A stretch of 5,352 nt of DNA from JAEMQF01 sp031396305 (GCA_031396305.1 JANNKM010000251.1:1-5352), one strand, 5' to 3'. Positions 1 to 5,233 are shown, counted from the first letter of the stretch. Notes: generated by a model not told the origin, from the letters alone. A program made the numbers and translations.

Positions 1-438
1 GATCATGCCGCGCGCGCCCAATGGGTCGCTCCATTCAGAGTTGTAGCGGATTTCGGTCTTGGCCGGGTCGAGCACCAGGCTGGCTTGCTTGTAGTAGGTC
101 TGGGCGTTGGCTTCGATTTGTTCGCGCGTCAGCGCCGGTCGTGTCGCGTTGCGTCCGGAGGGGTCGCCGATCATCGAGGTAAAGTCGCCAATGAGAAATA
201 TCACCGTATGCCCCAGGTCTTGCAACTGGCGCATCTTGTTCAAAACCACCGTGTGGCCGATGTGAATGTCGGGTGCGGTGGGATCCAGGCCAAGCTTGAT
301 GCGCAGCGGGATGCCAGTAGCCTCTGAGCGTGCCAGCTTGTTTTGCCAATCCGTTGGCGGCAACAGTTCACTGCAACCCCGTAGCGACACAGCCATGGCG
401 TGCCGTACGGCGTCGGTTACCGGATACTTGCTGGTCAA
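1..438 (-). CDS. tyrS: Tyrosyl-tRNA synthetase, N-terminal part (runs off the left edge)
   Basis: Class I aminoacyl-tRNA synthetase that attaches tyrosine to tRNA-Tyr in the cytoplasm. Only the first 146 codons are present. The reverse strand reads MTSKYPVTDAVRHAMAV, then KLGLDPTAPDIHIGHTVVLN and later FLIGDFTSMIGDPSGRNATR. The class I ATP-binding signature HIGH lies at 253-264, and the last residues in the window are SDPLGARGMI. The sequence resembles the TyrZ-like (type 2) bacterial TyrRS group. The start is inferred as TTG at 438-436: the next in-frame ATG (396-394) would cut off the KYPVTDAVRHA segment that homologues keep, and an in-frame stop lies a few codons further upstream. The ribosome site is weak (GAG, 6 nt away). 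The gene is divergent from the M23 peptidase gene. The KMSKS loop and S4-like domain lie outside the window. Identity is very secure; the exact start is less so. Confidence 0.95.
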   Translation of the reverse strand, partial: MTSKYPVTDAVRHAMAVSLRGCSELLPPTDWQNKLARSEATGIPLRIKLGLDPTAPDIHIGHTVVLNKMRQLQDLGHTVIFLIGDFTSMIGDPSGRNATRPALTREQIEANAQTYYKQASLVLDPAKTEIRYNSEWSDPLGARGMI

Positions 439-592
439 GATGGACTCAATGCGAAGCGTGGATCAAGAAGCTAATGCCGGCCATTCAAGCCAGCACGACG
501 CGAATACTGGATTCGGCCGGAACCATCCAGCCAGCCCCGCCCAAGTTGCGTCTGCAACGACCCGCGATTCTAGTGGCGAGGAGATTCGAGTC
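439..592. promoter_or_regulatory. Divergent intergenic region between tyrS and the M23 peptidase gene
   Basis: These 154 bp separate two divergently transcribed genes, so they should hold promoters for both. No box pair is convincing. On the plus strand TTGCGT (546-551) is followed by AT-richer GATTCTAG, but the spacing is poor. On the minus strand a TTGAAT-like box has no good partner. The M23 frame stays open through this region back to 266, but the translation looks non-coding. The promoter assignment rests on gene layout, not on motifs. Confidence 0.35.
578..583 (+). promoter_or_regulatory. Ribosome binding site deciding the M23 peptidase start
   Basis: GAGGAG sits 9 nt before an in-frame TTG (593) and 15 nt before the first nearby ATG (599). 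The spacing favours initiation at TTG, although ATG is the stronger codon. The two choices differ by only two residues. Confidence 0.5.
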
Positions 593-1960
593 TTGACGAT
601 GTGCACGCGACCATCGCAAATGACGGGGGTTCTTGCAATCCATCATCGCCACGGCATGATGGCAGCGCTGCTGATCGCGCTTGCCGGATTCGGCGCCACG
701 GCATTCGGCGTCGCTGTCAACATGCCGCAGCCGGTGGTTTCACCACTTCAGATCATCACCGACGAGATCACGCCCCTGAACACCGACCAGCAGTTTCAGG
801 CGCTGGCGTCACACCGTCTAGATTTCTTCCGCAACGAGGTGACTTTCCCCGGCGAAACAGCCGACGGCCTGCTCGCGCGCCTGAACGTCTCCGATCCCGC
901 GGCGACTCAGTTCCTGCGCACCGACCCGGCATCTCGCGCGTTGTTCGACGGACGATCTGCCAAGTCAGTGCGGGCGCGCGTGGACACCGCAGGTCAGCTG
1001 GTCGAGTTGGTCGCCCGTTTCGCCCCCGCTGACCGCAGCCGAGCCAGTACCCACTTCAGTCGACTTCGGGTTGAACTCGTTGCGGGCAGACTGATGTCGA
1101 TCGTCGAAACTGCCGCGTTGGCGCCGCTGATGAAGGTGGGCAGTGGCGCGGTGGCGAAGTCTCTGTTTGCAGCCACGGATGGAGCAGGAATCCCGGAAGC
1201 CGTCGCGAGCCAGATGGCCGATGTGCTGTCGGGCGATATCGACTTTCATCGTGACTTGCGCCACGGCGATACGTTTGCCGTGGCGTACGAAATCATGGTC
1301 GCCGATGGTGAACCTGTCAGCTGGGGGCAATTCCCCGGGCGCCTCGTGGCGGCAGAGTTCGTCAGCCGGGGGCGAGAGCACTCGGCAGTTTGGTACCAGG
1401 AGCCTGGCACGAAGGGCGGGTACTACAGCTTCGAAGGTCAAAGCAAGCGGCGCGCGTTTCTTGCAAGCCCGCTCGAGTTTTCCCGGGTGAGTTCCGGGTT
1501 CTCGGGCCGCATGCATCCCTTGTTGAAGCAGTGGCAGCAGCACCAAGGCATCGACTACGCCGCCCCGTCAGGCACACCGGTGCGAAGCGTCGGCGACGGT
1601 GTGGTCGAGTTCACAGGTTCAAAAAACGGCTACGGAAATGTCGTCGAGGTGCGGCACAGCGGAGGAAGAACCACGCTCTATGCGCACCTGCGGCGAATAG
1701 ATGTGAGGAACGGACAGCGCGTTGAGCGAGGCGACCGGTTGGGGGCAGTAGGCGCGACAGGCTGGGCCACGGGCCCGCATCTGCACTTTGAATTCAAGGT
1801 GGGCGGCGTTCCGCGCAACCCGGCGCGGCTGGCACAGTGGACAGACACCGCCCAGATTGGGCCCGGCCGGCAGTCTTACTTTGCACAGTGGGCCAAAGGC
1901 CTCCAAGGCCAGATCAATCTGGCGCAGTCCACCGTTCGCGGCGGCCATTACGCCGAGTAG
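593..1960 (+). CDS. Membrane-anchored M23 family metallopeptidase (MepM/Csd3-like murein DD-endopeptidase)
   Basis: Probable zinc peptidase that cuts peptidoglycan cross-links in the periplasm. About 455 aa. A short basic N-terminus (HHRHG) is followed by one hydrophobic segment (about residues 21-43), a signal anchor or uncleaved signal. The central part (about 183-300) contains IDFHRDLRHGDTFAVAYE and SKRRAFLASPLEFSRVSSGF, which matches the region before the catalytic domain in E. coli MepM and H. pylori Csd3. The C-terminal M23 domain (about 300-405) carries the zinc-site pattern: H317 and D321 in HQGIDYAAP, H365 in YAHL, and H396/H398 in GPHLHFEF, so the site looks complete. I see no LysM domain. 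The start is TTG 593 (or ATG 599, 453 aa), chosen from GAGGAG spacing; the open frame back to 266 overlaps tyrS and is probably not translated. anmK follows after 42 bp, suggesting cotranscription. The exact bond cleaved is inferred from family. Confidence 0.93.
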   Translation: MTMCTRPSQMTGVLAIHHRHGMMAALLIALAGFGATAFGVAVNMPQPVVSPLQIITDEITPLNTDQQFQALASHRLDFFRNEVTFPGETADGLLARLNVSDPAATQFLRTDPASRALFDGRSAKSVRARVDTAGQLVELVARFAPADRSRASTHFSRLRVELVAGRLMSIVETAALAPLMKVGSGAVAKSLFAATDGAGIPEAVASQMADVLSGDIDFHRDLRHGDTFAVAYEIMVADGEPVSWGQFPGRLVAAEFVSRGREHSAVWYQEPGTKGGYYSFEGQSKRRAFLASPLEFSRVSSGFSGRMHPLLKQWQQHQGIDYAAPSGTPVRSVGDGVVEFTGSKNGYGNVVEVRHSGGRTTLYAHLRRIDVRNGQRVERGDRLGAVGATGWATGPHLHFEFKVGGVPRNPARLAQWTDTAQIGPGRQSYFAQWAKGLQGQINLAQSTVRGGHYAE

Positions 1961-1982
1961 CCGCCTAGCTTGCCGGGCGGCT
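1959..1982 (+). other. GC-rich hairpin between the M23 gene and anmK
   Basis: Perfect 7-bp inverted repeat AGCCGCC (1959-1965) and GGCGGCT (1976-1982) around a 10-nt loop. The left arm begins inside the M23 stop codon. No T-run follows, so it is unlikely to be an efficient intrinsic terminator. It could mark mRNA processing, protect the upstream message, or weakly attenuate anmK. Confidence 0.4.
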
Positions 1983-1987
1983 GGCAC

Positions 1988-2010
1988 GGTGAGAATCATC
2001 TCATGTCACC
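1988..2010 (+). promoter_or_regulatory. anmK ribosome binding site inside a small stem
   Basis: GGTGAG (1988-1993) lies 9 nt before the ATG at 2003, which supports that start. The same bases can pair: GAGA (1991-1994) with TCTC (1999-2002) around ATCA, and GGT (1988-1990) with ACC (2008-2010), leaving the ATG in a bulge. Partial hiding of the site would fit translational coupling to the upstream gene. The stem is short, so this is only suggestive. Confidence 0.4.
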
Positions 2011-3127
2011 TTACTACATTGGCTTGATGTCCGGCACGTCGATGGACGGCGTGGACGGTGTGTTGGCCGCGCTTACTCCGGGTTCGGATCAAGCACTGCG
2101 CGTGCTGTCGCACTCACACTTGCGATTCGACGCAGCCTTGAGCGGCACGATGCTCGGCCTCAATGTTCGCGGTGAAAATGAACTGCATCGCGCCGCGCTG
2201 GCGGCAAACGATCTGGCTCGGCGATATTCGGCGTGTGTCGAGGCTCTGCTGTCGAGTTCGGGCGTGAATCGGCGCCAGGTCAGGGCGATCGGTGCACACG
2301 GGCAGACCGTGCGGCATTGTCCCGGCGAGTTCGACGGTACAGGCTATTCGATCCAGCTCAACGCCCCGGCGCTGCTCGCCGAGTCCACAGACATCGACAT
2401 CATCTGCGACTTCCGAAGTCGGGATGTTGCTGCCGGTGGCCAGGGCGCGCCGCTGGTTCCCGCTTTCCATGGCGCCATGTTCGGCGCGATCGCGCCGAAC
2501 ATGGCCGTGCTCAACCTCGGCGGCATCGGCAACTTGACCGTACTCAAGGGAAATCGCGTCGCACATGGGTTCGACTGCGGGCCGGCAAACGCGTTGATGG
2601 ACTACTGGTGCCAACGCCATATCGGGGCGCGCTTCGATGACCGGGGTGCGTGGGCTCGGTCCGGGAAAATCGTGCCGGGACTCGTCGGATCGATGCTCAA
2701 CGCGCCGTACTTTTCTCTCGTGCCGCCGAAGAGCACCGGCCGTGACTTGTTCAATCCGCAATGGCTTGCGAGCAATCTTCAAGTCTTCGGCGCCGCCGTC
2801 CCGCCAGAAGATGTTCAAGCCAGCCTCGCTGAACTGACGGCAAGTGCTTGCGCCCGGGACATCCTGCGCTACGCCCCAGAGGCGCGAGTGCTCTTGGTCT
2901 GCGGTGGCGGTGCGTTTAATGCCTACTTGATGGAGCGTTTGAGCCACCATCTGCCCGGCATCGCGGTAAATACGTCCGACCACTACGGATTGCCTGCAAC
3001 GCAGGTCGAAGCCTGCGCCTTCGCTTGGTTAGCGTACGCTTTCCTGGAACGCCAAACCGCGAGCCATCCCAGCGTTACCGGAGCCCGTGGGCCGCGCGTT
3101 CTCGGAGCGCTGTACCCAGCTCGCTGA
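2003..3127 (+). CDS. anmK: Anhydro-N-acetylmuramic acid kinase
   Basis: Cytoplasmic enzyme of cell-wall recycling: it opens the 1,6-anhydro ring of anhydro-MurNAc and phosphorylates it with ATP, giving MurNAc-6-phosphate for MurQ. 374 aa, close to the 369 aa of E. coli AnmK. The N-terminal nucleotide-binding loop is GLMSGTSMDGVD (residues 7-18). Further family blocks are IGAHGQTVRHCP, CDFRSRDVAAGGQGAPLVPAFH, LNLGGIGNL, FDCGPANALMDYW (D191 is the likely catalytic Asp; E. coli has DTGPGN there), PPKSTGRDLFN, VCGGGAFN and a C-terminal VTGARGPRVLGALYPAR. The ATG at 2003 is preferred over TTG 1970 because it follows GGTGAG at good spacing and puts the conserved loop at the extreme N-terminus. The gene sits 42 bp behind the M23 peptidase gene, so wall cutting and fragment recycling are probably coexpressed. 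Residues 158-168 are encoded by a perfect 32-bp palindrome. Confidence 0.97.
   Translation: MSPYYIGLMSGTSMDGVDGVLAALTPGSDQALRVLSHSHLRFDAALSGTMLGLNVRGENELHRAALAANDLARRYSACVEALLSSSGVNRRQVRAIGAHGQTVRHCPGEFDGTGYSIQLNAPALLAESTDIDIICDFRSRDVAAGGQGAPLVPAFHGAMFGAIAPNMAVLNLGGIGNLTVLKGNRVAHGFDCGPANALMDYWCQRHIGARFDDRGAWARSGKIVPGLVGSMLNAPYFSLVPPKSTGRDLFNPQWLASNLQVFGAAVPPEDVQASLAELTASACARDILRYAPEARVLLVCGGGAFNAYLMERLSHHLPGIAVNTSDHYGLPATQVEACAFAWLAYAFLERQTASHPSVTGARGPRVLGALYPAR
2474..2505. repeat. Perfect 32-bp palindrome inside anmK
   Basis: Left half GCCATGTTCGGCGCGA (2474-2489) is the exact reverse complement of the right half (2490-2505), with no mismatch. As single strand it could form a 14-bp stem with a GATC loop (2488-2491). 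The centre contains GCGATCGC. It encodes AMFGAIAPNMA on the plus strand and the same peptide on the minus strand. A separate 12-bp palindrome, CATGGCGCCATG (2468-2479), overlaps its left edge, so the GCCATG word can pair with either of two CATGGC copies. Confidence 0.95.
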
Positions 3128-3140
3128 CGCCGAAATGCAA

Positions 3141-3160
3141 AGGCCGCCAAATGGCGGCCT
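3141..3160 (-). terminator. Intrinsic terminator of the erpA-end transcript
   Basis: Perfect 8-bp stem AGGCCGCC (3141-3148) / GGCGGCCT (3153-3160) with a 4-nt loop, in the 56-bp gap between the converging anmK and erpA genes. Read on the minus strand it begins 23 nt after the erpA stop, and the last stem base is followed by TTTGCATTT, a short interrupted T-tract. On the plus strand the following bases are CCGTGTTG, so it should work less well for anmK. Confidence 0.75.
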
Positions 3161-3183
3161 CCGTGTTGCGGATCGAGGAAGTA

Positions 3184-3567
3184 TCAGGCGGAGAAACTCG
3201 ACCCGCAGCCGCAAGTCGTCGTCGCGTTCGGATTCTTGATCACGAACTGCGCTCCGTGCAGATCGTCCTTGTAGTCGATTTCCGCGCCCGCCAAGTACTG
3301 CAGGCTCATGGCGTCTATCAACAGAGTAACGCCGTTCTTGCTCATCTGCGTATCGTCATCGTTGACGACTTCGTCGAAGGTGAAACCGTACTGGAAGCCC
3401 GAACATCCGCCGCCTTGAACGAACACGCGAAGCTTGAGGTCAGGGTTACCCTCCTCGTCAACCAGCTCTTTCACTTTCGACGCCGCGCTGTCCGTGAAGA
3501 TCAACGGAACCGGGGGTGCTTCGTCCTGAGAATGACTCGAGATGCCTGCCTCTGCCACTGCGTTCAC
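3184..3567 (-). CDS. erpA: Iron-sulfur cluster insertion protein ErpA (A-type carrier)
   Basis: Small cytoplasmic HesB/IscA-family carrier that accepts Fe-S clusters from the assembly machinery and passes them to apo-proteins such as isoprenoid-synthesis enzymes. 127 aa. The three cluster-binding cysteines are present: C55 in GGGCSGFQYGF, and C119 and C121 in TTCGCGSSFSA at the C-terminus. SLQYLAGAEIDY and FVIKNPNAT are typical of ErpA rather than IscA or SufA. The N-terminus is about 13 residues longer than in E. coli (114 aa); the extra part is polar and probably disordered. The start is GTG at 3567-3565, supported by AAGGAG 8 nt upstream. The gene lies 36 bp downstream of the bactofilin gene and is last in the minus-strand series, with a hairpin terminator after it. 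No Fe-S regulator site was recognised. Confidence 0.97.
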   Translation of the reverse strand: MNAVAEAGISSHSQDEAPPVPLIFTDSAASKVKELVDEEGNPDLKLRVFVQGGGCSGFQYGFTFDEVVNDDDTQMSKNGVTLLIDAMSLQYLAGAEIDYKDDLHGAQFVIKNPNATTTCGCGSSFSA

Positions 3568-3575
3568 TGTATGGG

Positions 3576-3581
3576 CTCCTT
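3576..3581 (-). promoter_or_regulatory. erpA ribosome binding site supporting a GTG start
   Basis: AAGGAG on the minus strand lies 8 nt before the GTG at 3567. This is the strongest ribosome site in the window apart from that of rpsI, and it selects the first GTG over the second one three codons later. Confidence 0.75.
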
Positions 3582-3603
3582 CGGAACAATGCCGGTTCGA
3601 CTG

Positions 3604-3999
3604 TCAACCATGACTCGGGGTCGCGAGCTTCAGAGCTGGTCGTTCCTCCGACTTCAGCGGCTTCAGCTCGCCGTCGATTGTCGCACCTTGATGCATTTCA
3701 AGCACCTCGTAGCGCACATCGCCGATGATGGACGCCTTCGGCTGCAACTCAAGAAGCTCGTCGGAATGCACCGGCCCCATGATCGACCCGTTGATGATCA
3801 CATGGCCGGCCTTGACCTTGCCAGTGACCCGGGCTTTCTCGCTGATCACGAGAATGCTGGCTTGGTCACCTGCCGCCATGACGTCACCAATGATCTCGCC
3901 ATCGATGCGAAGGCCTTCTGAGAACCGAAGTTCGCCGCGAATGACTGTGCCTTCACCAATCAATGTTCCGATGGGTGGCTGGGTTTTCTTTCCGAACAT
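3604..3999 (-). CDS. Bactofilin family cytoskeletal protein
   Basis: Polymer-forming protein of the bactofilin (CcmA/BacA) family. These assemble without nucleotide into filaments or patches at the inner membrane and act as scaffolds for cell-wall enzymes. 131 aa. A short N-terminal tail (MFGKKTQPPIG) is followed by the right-handed beta-helix domain (about residues 14-115) with regularly repeated hydrophobic/glycine steps: GTVIRGELRFSEGLRIDGEIIGDV, then ARVTGKVKAGHVIINGSIMGPV, then ASIIGDVRYEVLEMHQGATIDGEL. A polar tail ends in ATPSHG. The start is the ATG at 3999, giving the family's usual MFG(K/R)K beginning; GGGAG is 7 nt before it but only 1 nt before the alternative ATG at 4005. The gene lies between the DUF6776-like gene (50 bp upstream) and erpA (36 bp downstream). 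Role in shape or polarity here is inferred from relatives. Confidence 0.93.
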   Translation of the reverse strand: MFGKKTQPPIGTLIGEGTVIRGELRFSEGLRIDGEIIGDVMAAGDQASILVISEKARVTGKVKAGHVIINGSIMGPVHSDELLELQPKASIIGDVRYEVLEMHQGATIDGELKPLKSEERPALKLATPSHG

Positions 4000-4006
4000 G
4001 AGCATT

Positions 4007-4011
4007 CTCCC
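4007..4011 (-). promoter_or_regulatory. Ribosome binding site deciding the bactofilin start
   Basis: GGGAG on the minus strand is 7 nt from the ATG at 3999 and 1 nt from the ATG at 4005. Spacing therefore favours 3999 (MFGKK). Confidence 0.6.
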
Positions 4012-4035
4012 GGTGTTGCGCTGCACGGCGCCCGA

Positions 4036-4057
4036 GGCCTAGAGTTGGCCTAGAGCT
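4036..4057. repeat. Two-copy 11-bp tandem repeat at the end of the DUF6776-like gene
   Basis: GGCCTAGAGTT (4036-4046) is followed directly by GGCCTAGAGCT (4047-4057), differing at one base. Each copy contains CTAG, a tetramer often scarce in proteobacterial genomes. The second copy includes the TAG stop of the minus-strand gene (4052-4050). It may be a small slippage duplication; no function is evident. Confidence 0.6.
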
Positions 4058-4769
4058 TGACGGTCTCGGTTGCCTTCGTGGACCCGGACTTGTCAGTCAC
4101 TTTGACCGACATGCTTTGAACGACGGCCGCCGCTGGGTATTCGATGGTGCCTTCCAGCCTCAAGTATTGCTTCAATTGGAGCTGATGAATACCCGAAGGT
4201 AACGACCAGTTCCATGGCTTTCCATCTAGTGTCCCGCTGAGTGTGACTTCATACCGGCCCGAGAACTCCGCAGGCGACTTGCCCGGCTGCATCAACAGCA
4301 TCTGGTACTTGAGGTTACCTGCGGTCTTCATTTCCGCCTGCAACCCGCGAATGACCAGACCAGCGTTCGGGTTTGCGTTTGCGGGAAGCAGCTTTTCGAA
4401 GAAACCGAGATTGCTCTTCAGGCCGACATTTTCGGCCTCAAGGCGGCGCAGGGTCTGCACCAGCGTTTCTTGCGCAGCTTTCTCCGTCTTCAGCAGGCTC
4501 TCGGCAATGTTCGCCGTGGACAAGGCCGCTTCGCGCTCTTCGCGCAGCCGTGCAACCTCGACCCGCAGGCCTGCAAGTTCCGATCTTCCTGAACGATCCA
4601 GACCAGCGATGTCTTTGCCGAACTCGAAGGCCCACAGGGCCAGTGCTGCCGAAAAACCGCACATCAAGGCAACAATTGCCCAACGCAGCGGCCACGGCAA
4701 ATGGCTGCGTACGATCATACGAGGCGCGCTGATCGAAAACCTGCGACGCAGCAGTTTCCAGCGCATCAT
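4050..4769 (-). CDS. DUF6776-like single-pass membrane coiled-coil protein, function unknown
   Basis: I recognise this as a conserved betaproteobacterial protein, probably the DUF6776 family, without known function. 239 aa. A basic N-terminus (MMRWKLLRRRF, with further Arg residues to about 29) precedes one transmembrane segment (about 27-49), consistent with a cytoplasmic N-terminus. Residues about 63-125 are rich in Leu, Glu, Arg and Ala with heptad-like spacing and should form a coiled coil, probably periplasmic. The rest (about 135-239) is beta-rich, with alternating hydrophobic residues (GRYEVTLSGTLDGKPWNWSL, YLRLEGTIEYP, VQSMSVKVTD). There are no catalytic motifs or cysteine clusters. 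The ATG pair at 4769 and 4766 follows GAGGG; the frame is open further upstream but overlaps rpsI and reads as non-coding. It lies 61 bp after rpsI and 50 bp before the bactofilin gene, so a cell-envelope scaffold or adaptor role is possible but unproven. Confidence 0.85.
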   Translation of the reverse strand: MMRWKLLRRRFSISAPRMIVRSHLPWPLRWAIVALMCGFSAALALWAFEFGKDIAGLDRSGRSELAGLRVEVARLREEREAALSTANIAESLLKTEKAAQETLVQTLRRLEAENVGLKSNLGFFEKLLPANANPNAGLVIRGLQAEMKTAGNLKYQMLLMQPGKSPAEFSGRYEVTLSGTLDGKPWNWSLPSGIHQLQLKQYLRLEGTIEYPAAAVVQSMSVKVTDKSGSTKATETVKL

Positions 4770-4802
4770 CGCCCTCGTCTGAACCGGAGCTGCCAGCCGC
4801 CC

Positions 4803-4824
4803 GGGGCGACTTGTGCCACGCCCC
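4803..4824 (-). other. Hairpin just downstream of rpsI
   Basis: Inverted repeat GGGGCG / CGCCCC (4803-4808 and 4819-4824) with a 10-nt loop, starting 6 nt after the rpsI stop on the minus strand. No T-tract follows, so at most it is a weak terminator or mRNA-stabilising stem that lets some transcription reach the DUF6776-like gene. Confidence 0.3.
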
Positions 4825-4830
4825 TGTCGG

Positions 4831-5223
4831 TCAGCGCTTGCTGAATTGCTTACGGCGCCGCGCGCCGTGCAAGCCGACCTTCTTGCGCTCGACTTCGCGA
4901 GCGTCACGCGTCACGAATCCGGCGCGGCTCAGGTCGGGCTTGAGCGCGGCGTCGTAGTCGATCAGCGCCCGCGTAATGCCATGCCGCACCGCACCTGCCT
5001 GCCCCGATTCTCCCCCGCCGTGCACATTGACCTTGATATCGAACGCTGCATCATTTGCGGTGAGCACGAGGGGCTGCTTGACGACCATGATCGAGGTCTG
5101 ACGCCCAAAGTACATTTCCACGGACTTCCCGTTGACCAGGATCTTGCCCGTGCCCTTCTTGATGAACACGCGTGCGACCGAAGACTTGCGACGGCCGGTT
5201 CCATAGTTCCAAATTCCAATCAT
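4831..5223 (-). CDS. rpsI: 30S ribosomal protein S9 (uS9)
   Basis: Small-subunit head protein whose C-terminal tail reaches the P-site tRNA. 130 aa, the same length as E. coli S9. Family blocks are NYGTGRRKSSVARVFIKKGTG near the N-terminus, VNGKSVEMYFGRQ, FDIKVNVHGGGESGQAGAVRHGITRALIDYD, GFVTRDAREVERKKVGLHGARRRKQFSKR, and the invariant basic SKR end. The start is ATG 5223, preceded by AAGGAG at 5 nt, which overlaps the rplM stop. The gene lies 10 bp after rplM, the usual rplM-rpsI operon with translation closely linked. The frame continues upstream into rplM but reads as non-coding there. Confidence 0.99.
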   Translation of the reverse strand: MIGIWNYGTGRRKSSVARVFIKKGTGKILVNGKSVEMYFGRQTSIMVVKQPLVLTANDAAFDIKVNVHGGGESGQAGAVRHGITRALIDYDAALKPDLSRAGFVTRDAREVERKKVGLHGARRRKQFSKR

Positions 5224-5233
5224 CGCCGCTCCT

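Noticed and set aside
266..592. Open frame extending the M23 gene upstream by over 100 codons, to ATG 266
   Set aside because: It runs antisense through the tyrS 5' end, the translation has no protein-like hydrophobic pattern, and it would put the signal anchor about 130 residues inside the protein. A good start with a ribosome site exists at 593/599.
640..662. Inverted repeat CCATCAT / ATGATGG near the M23 start
   Set aside because: The arms encode the His/Met run HHRHGMM before the membrane segment. The stem is short with a 9-nt loop and lies well after the start codon, so it is probably incidental.
965..1546. Minus-strand open frame (193 codons) opposite the M23 gene
   Set aside because: Antisense to a gene with complete catalytic motifs; composition is Arg/Ala/His-rich as expected of a GC-driven shadow frame.
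2407..2421. Odd palindrome CGACTTC-C-GAAGTCG in anmK
   Set aside because: A 7-bp-arm palindrome of this kind is expected by chance roughly once in a few windows of this size, and the encoded DFRSRD block is conserved in the enzyme.
2114..2983. Long minus-strand open frame (289 codons) opposite anmK
   Set aside because: It is the antisense shadow of a clearly identified enzyme gene in GC-rich DNA. There is no ribosome site or recognisable domain, and part of its sequence repeats the palindrome.
3602..3607. Perfect -35 hexamer TTGACA (minus strand) before erpA, overlapping the bactofilin stop
   Set aside because: At 16-18 bp spacing the -10 position reads CCGAAG or similar. The only AT-richer candidate (CATTGT) is about 10 bp away, too close for a sigma-70 promoter.
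3652..3667. Repeated CTTCAGC words at the bactofilin 3' end
   Set aside because: They encode the repeated Leu-Lys pairs of LKPLK in a low-complexity C-terminal tail; two copies are too few to suggest a repeat element.
3025..3921. Plus-strand open frame (298 codons) opposite erpA and the bactofilin gene
   Set aside because: It spans two well-identified minus-strand genes and begins inside anmK; the translation matches nothing I recognise.
4893..4910. Tandem GCGTCAC words in rpsI
   Set aside because: They encode the invariant VTRDA segment of uS9 and are explained by protein sequence.
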